Source of the DNA: Alphaproteobacteria bacterium
GTDB lineage: Bacteria; Pseudomonadota; Alphaproteobacteria; Zavarziniales; Zavarziniaceae
NCBI GenBank assembly: GCA_021774355.1
Contig: JAJFJE010000354.1
Location: 1 to 6,312 of the forward strand
Reading direction: 5' to 3'
DNA length: 6,312 nucleotides
Below, one piece after another: positions 1 to 5,308 of this stretch. Made by a program: the position numbers and the translations under genes. The notes under the pieces are model-generated. The model did not search any database. It worked only from the letters and a program-made list of their open reading frames with translations, and was not told the DNA's origin. Each line of letters starts with the position of its first letter. Position 1 is the stretch's first letter.

Positions 1-59
1 CCCGCGAACAGGGCCGTCAGCGGATTGTCGGTCATCAAACGCGCGAGGCCACCGGCCAT
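1..59 (-). CDS. 5' end of an unidentified gene (partial, runs off left edge)
   Basis: Read on the minus strand, an ATG at 59-57 is preceded by a strong Shine-Dalgarno (AGGAGGGAG, about 70-62) with short spacing. It opens a frame that stays open to the window edge and begins MAGGLARLMTDNPLTALFAG. Only about 19 codons are visible, so no family can be assigned. The peptide is mildly amphipathic and has no clear signal peptide. It is divergent from the alpha/beta-hydrolase gene, with about 77 bp between the start codons, so the two may share a promoter region. The good ribosome binding site is the main reason to believe it is a gene. Confidence 0.6.
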   Translation of the reverse strand, partial: MAGGLARLMTDNPLTALFA

Positions 60-136
60 GGCTCCCTCCTCGAAAGACGCTTCCCGCCCGAAGTCTAGCC
101 CCTAACGCGGAGACGGCCACGGGAATCCATGACAAT

Positions 137-946
137 ATGTCTGTTGTCCCAGAGGAGGTACACCCCCCTGCCATGGTCGCAGACACGCAAACGGGCCCGG
201 CCGGGCTGATCCTGCGATCACTCCTGATGGCGGGCGAGATGCGGGCGGCGGCCGAACTGGTCGGATGCGGTCTGGCCGCGCCGCTGTTCGCCGCCCTGCC
301 CGAAGGCGACGGCCATCCTGTGCTGGTGGTGCCCGGTCTGCTGACCGACGACCGTTCGACCTGGCCGTTGCGGCATTTTCTGAAACAGCGGCGTTACGCC
401 GTCTATGGCTGGGACCAGGGTTTCAATCTGGGGCCGGACGGCGCTGTGCTCACCGCCCTCGCCGCCCGGCTCGTCCAACTGGCCGACCTGCACGGCGCCC
501 GGCTCAGCCTGATCGGCATTTCGGTTGGCGGCCTGTTCGCCAGGGAGGCGGCAAAACGCCATCCCCCGGCGGTCCGCCAGCTGATTACCCTGGGCACGCC
601 GACCCGGCCGGCCGAGGCGCGGGCGGTGGCGGCGGACGGGCCGCTCGAGACCCTGCGCCGGGCGCTGGCCAATTTCGAGGAGGAGATGTCCCGCCCGGCC
701 CCCGTGCCCACCACTGCGATCGTCAGCCGCAGCGACGGCCTGGTCGACTGGCGGCGCTGTCGCGAGGCGGAAGGCCCGCTTCATGAAAGCGTCGAGGTGG
801 TGTCCAGCCATCTGGGGCTCGGCCACAATCCGCTTTGCCTGGCGGTCATCGCCGACCGCCTGGCCCAGCCCGAAGGCTGCTGGCGGCCCTATGCTCCGGT
901 CGGCTGGCCGGCCCTGCTGAGCGGGCCGGTTCAGGCCGGGATCTGA
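137..946 (+). CDS. alpha/beta-fold hydrolase (lipase/esterase-like)
   Basis: This 269-residue protein has the layout of a serine alpha/beta hydrolase. An early strand VLVVPGLL (about 62-69) leads to the oxyanion region. The nucleophile elbow GISVGG gives Ser129. SRSDGLVDW supplies the likely acid (Asp200, less likely Asp204), and SSHLGLGHNP supplies the likely catalytic His225. The triad is therefore complete in order. No classical signal peptide is visible, so it is probably cytoplasmic or peripherally associated. The substrate cannot be read from sequence; ester or acyl-lipid hydrolysis is the general expectation. Start choice is uncertain: ATG 137 has only a weak GGGAA upstream, while ATG 173 (257 residues) lies 14 nt after a perfect AGGAGG, which is long spacing. 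Both keep the whole fold. The 3' end overlaps the convergent regulator gene by 16 bp. A link to pilus biology is not evident. Confidence 0.88.
   Translation: MSVVPEEVHPPAMVADTQTGPAGLILRSLLMAGEMRAAAELVGCGLAAPLFAALPEGDGHPVLVVPGLLTDDRSTWPLRHFLKQRRYAVYGWDQGFNLGPDGAVLTALAARLVQLADLHGARLSLIGISVGGLFAREAAKRHPPAVRQLITLGTPTRPAEARAVAADGPLETLRRALANFEEEMSRPAPVPTTAIVSRSDGLVDWRRCREAEGPLHESVEVVSSHLGLGHNPLCLAVIADRLAQPEGCWRPYAPVGWPALLSGPVQAGI
153..158 (+). promoter_or_regulatory. Shine-Dalgarno AGGAGG inside the 5' end of the hydrolase frame
   Basis: A perfect AGGAGG lies between the two candidate hydrolase starts (ATG 137 and ATG 173). It is 14 nt from ATG 173, more than the usual 5-10 nt. It favours the shorter protein but does not prove it, because no other in-frame start lies closer. 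Confidence 0.4.
908..929. terminator. Hairpin at the convergent 3' ends of hydrolase and receiver-MarR genes
   Basis: CCGGCCC (908-914) and GGGCCGG (923-929) form a perfect 7-bp GC stem with an 8-nt loop. For the minus-strand regulator it sits just past the stop codon (933-931). For the plus-strand hydrolase it lies within the last codons. No T-run follows on either strand, so it is not a canonical intrinsic terminator. It may stabilise a 3' end or act with Rho. Confidence 0.3.
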
Positions 947-1986
947 ATCGACTCAAAGCCGGGCGTGCCGATATTGGCCGGCAGGCCCAGCAGATAGGCG
1001 CGCATCCGCTCGCGGCACAGGTCGGTCGGGGCGATCAGGGTGCGCCGCCGATCGGACGGATCGGGGCGCTTCTGCAGCCAGCCCGACGACACCAGTTCGT
1101 CGATCTTGCGCATCGCCGTGGTCGACGGCAGGGTCGTGGCGTGACAGGCGCTGGTCACCGACACCACGCGGTGCAGCAGCGACTGCTCGACCAGATAAAG
1201 CAGGATTTCCCAATTGGCGTCGCCGTCGACGCAGCTGGGCAGCAATTTGTCGCGAAACCGCCGGGCCGCCTGGAGCGACTTGATCCGGTGCAGCATTTCC
1301 CCGTCTTCCGGGCTCTGCCCCGGCATGGCGCGGGCCGGTGGCATCAGCGGCCGCGGCTGGTTGACCGCGCTGGACGGACCGCCCGCCTGCGGATGCGGGG
1401 CGGCGGATGAGACGGGCATCACCGAGGCCTCGCGCGACAGCCGGACGGCGGCATTCTCGATGGTCGAGGTCAGCTCCTTGGCCTTTGCCAGCGTCTCGGC
1501 CAATTGCTGCGACAGGTCCGAATCGGGCCGTTCGTTCTCGCGCCGCTGGGCCAGGGCTTCGTTGGCGCGGTGAATGGCCGAGACCAGCTGGTCAACGTCG
1601 ATCGGCTTGACCAGAAAGTCGAGGACGCCGAGCTTCAAGGCATTGATCGCCCGGTCGAGGTCGGCAAAGGCGGAGAACAGGACCGTTTCGAAGATCCGCG
1701 GTGCCCCCCCGAAATGGCGCAATTCCCGCACCAGATCGAGACCGGACAAGCCCGGCATCTGCATGTCCGTGACCAGCAGGAATGGGTCTTTCTCGACCAG
1801 CATCCGTTCCAAAGCTTCGGACGGAACCGAGAAGGGATGAACCCGGAAACCCTTGAGGCCGAGGAAATCGCTGACTTCCTCAACGATTCCCTGATCGTCG
1901 TCGATCACGTAGATGGGCGTGTCGAAAGCCCCATGACGGTTGTTACCGGCGGTCATGCGGTGATCCTTGTTCCCTTCTACCAACAT
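931..1986 (-). CDS. Response regulator with receiver domain and C-terminal MarR-type winged helix
   Basis: This 351-residue protein is probably a phosphorylation-controlled DNA-binding regulator. Residues 24-142 are a CheY-like receiver with acidic pocket Asp29/Asp30, phosphoacceptor Asp74 (VTDMQMPG), Ser105 at the Thr/Ser switch position and Lys127 (VKPID), so all key residues are present. Residues 145-185 are charged and heptad-like (probable coiled coil). Residues 190-228 form a Pro/Ala-rich linker. Residues 232-335 match the MarR-like winged-helix class: SVTSACHATTLPSTTAMRKIDELV fits the helix-turn-helix, and DPSDRRRTLIAPT is the typical MarR wing. Most DNA-binding response regulators carry OmpR, NarL or Fis-type outputs, so this pairing is less common. 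ATG 1986 has AGGGGA at 7 nt; ATG 1956 (341 residues) has AAGGA at 7 nt, and either could be used. The gene is divergent from the Flp pilin gene, with 367 bp between them, making that region a plausible target. Confidence 0.9.
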   Translation of the reverse strand: MLVEGNKDHRMTAGNNRHGAFDTPIYVIDDDQGIVEEVSDFLGLKGFRVHPFSVPSEALERMLVEKDPFLLVTDMQMPGLSGLDLVRELRHFGGAPRIFETVLFSAFADLDRAINALKLGVLDFLVKPIDVDQLVSAIHRANEALAQRRENERPDSDLSQQLAETLAKAKELTSTIENAAVRLSREASVMPVSSAAPHPQAGGPSSAVNQPRPLMPPARAMPGQSPEDGEMLHRIKSLQAARRFRDKLLPSCVDGDANWEILLYLVEQSLLHRVVSVTSACHATTLPSTTAMRKIDELVSSGWLQKRPDPSDRRRTLIAPTDLCRERMRAYLLGLPANIGTPGFESIQIPA

Positions 1987-2055
1987 CGGTTGGTCCCCTG
2001 AGTAAATTCTCTACGCCAATTACCCGACGATATGGAAGCGAATTCCTCCAAGGAC

Positions 2056-2081
2056 CGCGAAAAGTGCCCGTTTTTTACGCG
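2056..2081. promoter_or_regulatory. Imperfect inverted repeat, possible operator
   Basis: CGCGAAAA (2056-2063) is mirrored by TTTTACGCG (2073-2081), with one extra A in the right arm. It lies 70-95 bp upstream of the receiver-MarR start and on the flp side of its promoter region. Winged-helix regulators of the MarR type bind inverted repeats, so an autoregulatory operator is possible, but the symmetry is imperfect and could be chance. Confidence 0.2.
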
Positions 2082-2130
2082 CCGGGTGCAATGATCAGTT
2101 GTGCGGCGCAATATTCCAGCCGGACGGATG

Positions 2131-2147
2131 TTTAGACTTTGTTAACC
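2131..2147 (+). promoter_or_regulatory. Near-consensus CtrA-type binding site upstream of flp
   Basis: The sequence reads TTTA, seven bases, then TTAACC. The alphaproteobacterial master regulator CtrA recognises TTAA-N7-TTAA(C), so this site has the correct spacing and one mismatch in the left half. It lies 207 bp upstream of the Flp pilin start. CtrA directly controls pilA, the Flp-type pilin gene, in Caulobacter, which makes the placement biologically sensible. Binding here is inferred only, and no ctrA gene lies in the window. Confidence 0.45.
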
Positions 2148-2302
2148 AGTTTTCGGCCATGCTGGCTCGCGGCGGAGTTCGGGACCGTCGGTTCCGGCCG
2201 CCGCAGATCTTTACGTCGCCTTCATCTTTTGACCTTATTGTCTGGGATGAGGGAAGGGTGAGTTGGTTGCATGAGACCGGCCCGGTCCTTCACCGGACAT
2301 TG

Positions 2303-2319
2303 CTGGCCAGGGCGGTGCT
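2303..2319 (+). promoter_or_regulatory. Weak sigma-54-like promoter element ahead of flp
   Basis: CTGGC at 2303-2307 and TGCT at 2316-2319 place the invariant GG (2305-2306) and GC (2317-2318) exactly 10 bases apart, as in the YTGGCACGrNNNTTGCW consensus. Three conserved positions mismatch. A start of transcription near 2330 would give a leader of about 25 nt carrying the flp ribosome binding site. Such matches occur by chance in GC-rich DNA, and no sigma-54 activator with an AAA+ domain is visible nearby. Confidence 0.25.
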
Positions 2320-2353
2320 TATTGCCCGCTGGCCATATCCAAGGGAGAGCTAA

Positions 2354-2548
2354 ATGCTGCAACATGTGATGTGCCTGCTCGGCGGATCAACGCGCGACGA
2401 GCGTGGCGCCACGGCGATCGAATACGTCCTGATCGCGGCGCTCATGGCGGCGGTGGTCATTGCCGGCATCGAAATCATCGGTCCGGGCATCAACACGACC
2501 TTCCAGAATATTTCTGACACCATCACCGGTGCCAACGCCGCGCCGTGA
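2354..2548 (+). CDS. flp: Flp family type IVb prepilin
   Basis: This 64-residue protein is the structural subunit of the Tad/Flp pilus. It has a short leader (residues 1-18) with Arg/Asp/Glu residues just before the cleavage site. The prepilin processing motif RG|ATAIEYVLIAALMAAV follows: cleavage after Gly18 leaves Glu at mature +5 followed by Tyr, the hallmark of Flp pilins. Residues 24-43 form one long hydrophobic helix. The tail (IGPGINTTFQNISDTITGA) is typical of the family, as is the total length. The leader would be removed by a TadV/CpaA-type peptidase, which is not in this window. AGGGAG (2342-2347) sits 6 nt before the ATG. It is transcribed opposite to the tadC-tadD operon at the right end, and a CtrA-like site lies upstream. 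No tad assembly gene follows directly; the next gene is a histidine kinase. Confidence 0.95.
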   Translation: MLQHVMCLLGGSTRDERGATAIEYVLIAALMAAVVIAGIEIIGPGINTTFQNISDTITGANAAP

Positions 2549-2801
2549 GCCTTGCGGACTCGCAGGGGGTTGGCCGCAAATGCGTCCGACCCGCCTGCGG
2601 GCGCGTGGGCCGCGCCGGCCAGTGACAGGCGGGCAATTCCGGGCATGGTCGCCAACCACCCGGGCCGATCGCCACTAATCTGGTCCTGCGCGGACGATTG
2701 CCAGCCTTGCCGATTGACTGGAAACCCGCCGCAGGTCAGCGTGGCGATGTTTCGTGGCTGTTCGGTTTATTTTTGAACCGATCCGACGTGTAGGGGGCGG
2801 T
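2549..2801. other. Intergenic region between flp and the histidine kinase gene
   Basis: These 253 bases contain no convincing gene. After the flp stop are two small GC inverted repeats: CCCGC-CT-GCGGG (2590-2601) and GGCCG-CGC-CGGCC (2608-2620). Both are short and lack a T-run, so they are at best weak attenuators. The last 50 bases are more A/T-rich and include TCGGTT/AACCGA (2762-2767 and 2776-2781), a 6-bp stem just ahead of the kinase ribosome binding site. A separate kinase promoter probably lies here, but no clear -35/-10 pair was found. Confidence 0.6.
2792..2797 (+). promoter_or_regulatory. Ribosome binding site deciding the kinase start
   Basis: AGGGGG lies 4 nt before ATG 2802. The frame is open upstream to a GTG at 2754, but that codon has no comparable Shine-Dalgarno. 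The intervening stretch also looks non-coding and A/T-rich, so ATG 2802 is preferred. Confidence 0.7.
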
Positions 2802-4502
2802 ATGCCGGCCGAACTCACCGAAGTCGAATCGCGCGAGGTGATGGCGCCGGAATTGCTGCCCCTTGCCGCGGATTTCGTCTGGCGTTGTGGCGCCGACCTG
2901 CGCATCGAGGAGCTGTCGCCGCTCGATCTCGGCTGCGACGAGGCGGTGGCCGGCGTGATGCGCGGGATCCGCCTGGACCGGTTGGCCCAGCGCGTCCTGT
3001 ACCCCGCCCAGGCCGCCGCCCTTACCCGCCTGGTCGGCCAGCGGGCGCCCCTGCGCAACCTCGCCCTGAGCTGCGGCATCGGCGACGAGCGGGTGCTTAA
3101 CCTGACCCTCAATGCCGATGTCAGCCACGACGGCGAAGGCCGCTTCTCAGGCTATTACGGGGTCGGCAAGCTGTGGCCGACCGACCCCTTCGACGAGCGC
3201 CAGCGGGCCGAAATGGTCGAGTTGCTCGACCGGTCGGAGGCCAGCCGCAGCCGCGAGCAGCGCTTGCGGGAAGAAGCCGACGTGCTCCTGGAAAGCCTGC
3301 GCACGCTGATTCAGCCGGCGCCGCTGGCCGAGAAATGCGCCTCCCTGTTCGGTCTGTTCGGCCGCCTGCTGCGCTTCGAGGAGGCCCTGGTGGTGCGCCG
3401 GCGCAGCCGCACCGAATGTCTGGCGGTGGTTGCCACCGACCCGGCCCTGGTGGGCATGAACTGGCCCGTGGGCACGGTCGTCCAGCGGGCCTTTGCCGGC
3501 CACGCCGATGTCATCGCCGACCTGTCCCAGACCGCCGAGTGGCGCGAACTGCCCGAAGCGGTTCGCAGCCGCTTCCGGACCGCCCTGGTCGCCCCGCTGA
3601 CCATTGGCAACGAGGCCGCCATGCTGATCGCCCTGCATGGCGCGCCCGGGCATTTCGAGGCCTCCCAGGTCGCCCTGATGCAGCGCCTCAGCCTCGCCGC
3701 CACCCAGGCGTTCCAGGCGGACGAGCAGAAGAACGTGCTGATGAACACGGCCAAGCTGGCCACCCTGGGCGAATTGATGACGGTCATCGCCCACGAAATT
3801 TCCCAGCCGCTCAGCGTCATCTCCATGGCGGTCAAGAACGCCAAGCTGGCGATCGAGGCGGCCCAGAGCCGCGGCCGCAGTTCGGAAGACATGCCCATCG
3901 TCATGAACAAGCTGGACCGGATCCACGACCAGGCCCTGCGCGCCGGCGAGATCGTCACCGCGATCCGCACCCTGGCCCATCCGGACCGCCGCACCATCGG
4001 CCTGAAGCCGGTGGCGGTGGGCGAGATCATCGACAATATCCGCAACCTGACCGAAGGCTCGCTGCGCAATCGCGGCATCGCGCTGATCTGCGAGCAGCCA
4101 CCCTATTGCCGCCCCTTGCGGGCCAACCCGGTCAGCCTGCAACAGGTCTTCCTCAATCTGGTGGTCAATGCCCGCGACGCCATCACCGAAAGCTGCCGCG
4201 AGCGGAGCCAGGCGATCAAGGGGACGATACACATTACGGTCCTCGACGATGGCCGTTCCGACATCATCTACGTCGAAATCGCCGACACCGGCGGCGGCAT
4301 CCCGCCCGACGTCATGGCCCGCATCTTCGACAGCTTCTTTACCCTGAAGGAGGTCGGCCACGGCAGCGGGCTGGGCCTCGCCATCTGCCGCACCTTGATG
4401 ACCGACATGGGCGGCGAGATAACCGCGCGCAATAATAATATGGGAGCGGTGTTCCGGCTCGAAATCCCGGTCTACCGGGACGATCCGAACACCGACCGGT
4501 AA
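2802..4502 (+). CDS. Soluble PAS-GAF sensor histidine kinase (HPK4-like)
   Basis: This 566-residue kinase autophosphorylates on His and passes phosphate to a receiver. Residues 16-128 resemble a PAS domain (DFVWRCGADLRIEELS near the start, FSGYYGVGK at the end). Residues 132-165 are charged and helical (signalling coiled coil). Residues 165-305 look like a GAF domain. The dimerisation helix LATLGELMTVIAHEISQPL holds phosphoacceptor His331; the HEISQPL form is that of the FixL/DctB-like HPK4 group. The ATPase domain has an N box with Asn452/Asn456, a G1 box DTGGG (495-499), an F box (FDSFFTLKE) and a G2 box GSGLGLA (521-527), so it appears active. No membrane segment is visible, indicating a cytoplasmic sensor; the ligand is unknown, and no heme-ligand pattern was identified. 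It overlaps the next gene as TAATG, so the receiver at 4502-4915 is the likely cognate partner. Confidence 0.94.
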   Translation: MPAELTEVESREVMAPELLPLAADFVWRCGADLRIEELSPLDLGCDEAVAGVMRGIRLDRLAQRVLYPAQAAALTRLVGQRAPLRNLALSCGIGDERVLNLTLNADVSHDGEGRFSGYYGVGKLWPTDPFDERQRAEMVELLDRSEASRSREQRLREEADVLLESLRTLIQPAPLAEKCASLFGLFGRLLRFEEALVVRRRSRTECLAVVATDPALVGMNWPVGTVVQRAFAGHADVIADLSQTAEWRELPEAVRSRFRTALVAPLTIGNEAAMLIALHGAPGHFEASQVALMQRLSLAATQAFQADEQKNVLMNTAKLATLGELMTVIAHEISQPLSVISMAVKNAKLAIEAAQSRGRSSEDMPIVMNKLDRIHDQALRAGEIVTAIRTLAHPDRRTIGLKPVAVGEIIDNIRNLTEGSLRNRGIALICEQPPYCRPLRANPVSLQQVFLNLVVNARDAITESCRERSQAIKGTIHITVLDDGRSDIIYVEIADTGGGIPPDVMARIFDSFFTLKEVGHGSGLGLAICRTLMTDMGGEITARNNNMGAVFRLEIPVYRDDPNTDR

Positions 4503-4915
4503 TGGCCGGAGAGCGTTCCAAGGCTGGCCGTCGCGGCCCTGTTCTGGTGGTCGACGACGACGTCGCCCTGCGCTCCGAGCTCGCCGAATTTCTAGAACGG
4601 ATGGGTTACACCGTGCTGGTGGCAAGCGACGGCAACGAGGCCCTGGAAAAGGCCCAGGCGGCGCATCCGTCGGTGGTCGTCATGGATGTCGGCATGCCTC
4701 AACTGGACGGGCTGCGGGCGGCCGAGATCCTGACCCTGCTGCGTCACACCGAACAGGTGGTGCTGATGAGCGGCGTCCCCGAGCAGATTGCCGCGGCCGC
4801 CGAGCGCCAGGGCATTGCCGCCCTTCTGCTGACCAAGCCGATCGACCTGGAAGCGCTGCTGCGGATCGTCGACAGCCTGACCTTGACCCGGCGCCCGGCC
4901 GCCGCCGGAACCTGA
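4502..4915 (+). CDS. Single-domain response regulator (receiver only)
   Basis: This 137-residue protein is almost entirely a CheY-like receiver. The acidic pocket is Asp18/Asp19 (VVDDD), the phosphoacceptor is Asp62 (VMDVGMPQLDG), Ser90 (LMSG) takes the Thr/Ser position and Lys112 is in the TKPID motif. About 12 basic or Gly residues precede the domain and a short Thr/Pro/Ala tail follows, so there is no DNA-binding or enzymatic output. It starts within the kinase stop codon (TAATG), indicating translational coupling and a shared operon. Such stand-alone receivers act as phosphorelay intermediates, phosphate sinks or protein-binding switches. A relay to the receiver-MarR protein would need a histidine phosphotransferase, which is not visible here. 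The gene ends 54 bp from the end of the convergent tad operon. Confidence 0.93.
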   Translation: MAGERSKAGRRGPVLVVDDDVALRSELAEFLERMGYTVLVASDGNEALEKAQAAHPSVVVMDVGMPQLDGLRAAEILTLLRHTEQVVLMSGVPEQIAAAAERQGIAALLLTKPIDLEALLRIVDSLTLTRRPAAAGT

Positions 4916-4927
4916 CCCCCCCGAACC

Positions 4928-4948
4928 TTGGCCCCCGAACCGGGCCAA
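4928..4948. terminator. Hairpin 1 between convergent operons
   Basis: TTGGCCC (4928-4934) and GGGCCAA (4942-4948) form a perfect 7-bp stem with a 7-nt loop. It begins 12 nt past the stop codon of the receiver gene. No T-run follows, so its terminator role is inferred from its position between convergent genes. Confidence 0.4.
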
Positions 4949-4960
4949 CTGGCGCCGCAG

Positions 4961-4980
4961 GCGGCCGCCTCAGCGGCCGC
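4961..4980. terminator. Hairpin 2: duplicated GCGGCCGC around a stop codon
   Basis: Two copies of the self-complementary octamer GCGGCCGC (4961-4968 and 4973-4980) are separated by CTCA. They can pair into an 8-bp all-GC stem with a 4-nt loop on either strand. The TGA stop of the small secreted protein (4972-4970) lies in the loop. With hairpin 1 it makes a symmetrical double hairpin between convergent operons. No T-run is present, so it is a possible bidirectional or Rho-assisted terminator, or an mRNA 3'-end stabiliser. Confidence 0.4.
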
Positions 4981-5308
4981 TGTCGACGCCCTCGGTGACC
5001 GTGGTCTTCAGCGGCGCGCCGGCCCCGCCCTTGCCGATCGACTTCACGTAATTGTCCCACATGGCGCCGGATTCCATGCCGGTGATCTGGCCTCGACCGG
5101 CGCCCGTGCCGTTCTGCAGGTCCATGATGGCCCGGGCCCGGCTGCCGGAAATGCTTGTGGTGACGCCGTACCCGTCCAGGCGCATCGGCGCCCCGTCGGC
5201 CGGCGGGTTGGCGGTGGCCTGCTGCGCCTGGGCGCCGCCGACCATGGCGGCGACGGCCAGGACCAGTCCTGCCAGCGCACCGCCGATATATTGTCTGTTC
5301 AGGGTCAT
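4970..5308 (-). CDS. Small secreted protein at the end of the tad operon (DUF3613-like?)
   Basis: This 112-residue protein carries a clear Sec signal peptide: a short basic N-terminus (MTLNRQ), a hydrophobic core (about 10-25) and an AQA|QQ site giving cleavage after Ala28. The mature 84 residues are Gly/Ala-rich, with no cysteine and no membrane segment, so it is probably periplasmic or exported. The section SRARAIMDLQ (56-65) followed by MWDNYVKSIGK (83-93) faintly resembles DUF3613, a small family seen in tad clusters; this is inference and the family is unproven. ATG 5308 is chosen because it forms a 4-bp ATGA overlap with the tadD stop and has GGAG 9 nt upstream; an upstream TTG at 5317 is unlikely. 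The coupling suggests a role with the Tad machinery, for example in assembly or outer-membrane secretion. Function is unknown. Confidence 0.82.
   Translation of the reverse strand: MTLNRQYIGGALAGLVLAVAAMVGGAQAQQATANPPADGAPMRLDGYGVTTSISGSRARAIMDLQNGTGAGRGQITGMESGAMWDNYVKSIGKGGAGAPLKTTVTEGVDSGR

Larger units (their letters stand above)
1987..2353. other. Non-coding divergent regulatory region between the receiver-MarR gene and flp
   Basis: These 367 bases are visibly richer in A/T than the flanking genes, with runs such as a T6 at 2071-2076. A frame is open on the plus strand from a TTG at 2099 to a TAA abutting the flp start, but it lacks a ribosome binding site and has many third-position T/A bases, so it does not look coding. 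The region contains a CtrA-like site (2131-2147), a weak sigma-54-like element (2303-2319), an imperfect palindrome (2056-2081) and the ribosome binding sites of both flanking genes. I found no convincing sigma-70 -35/-10 pair. Confidence 0.75.

Noticed and set aside
1504..2001. 165-codon plus-strand frame opposite the receiver-MarR gene
   Set aside because: It is antisense to the conserved receiver motifs, has no ribosome binding site of note and shows no domain.
2099..2353. 84-codon plus-strand frame ending directly against the flp start codon
   Set aside because: It starts with TTG without a ribosome binding site, has weak third-position G/C preference compared with all real genes here, and overlies the CtrA-like and sigma-54-like elements. 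No recognisable domain.
2590..2620. Intrinsic terminator after flp
   Set aside because: The two inverted repeats have only 5-bp stems and no T-run, so a terminator call is not supported.
2552..2776. 74-codon frame after flp as a possible second small pilus gene
   Set aside because: No prepilin motif, no signal peptide, no convincing ribosome binding site and arginine/proline-rich composition.
2754..2801. Upstream GTG start for the histidine kinase
   Set aside because: ATG 2802 has AGGGGG at 4 nt, whereas the GTG has no Shine-Dalgarno and the added 16 residues come from an A/T-rich leader-like stretch.
3173..4435. 420-codon plus-strand frame within the kinase gene in another phase
   Set aside because: The product is Arg/Pro/Gly-rich, typical of an out-of-frame reading of GC-rich DNA; it lies entirely inside the kinase.
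3147..4625. 492-codon minus-strand frame opposite the histidine kinase
   Set aside because: Long antisense frames are expected in very GC-rich genes. The kinase on the plus strand has full catalytic motifs, and the antisense product is low-complexity with no recognisable motif.
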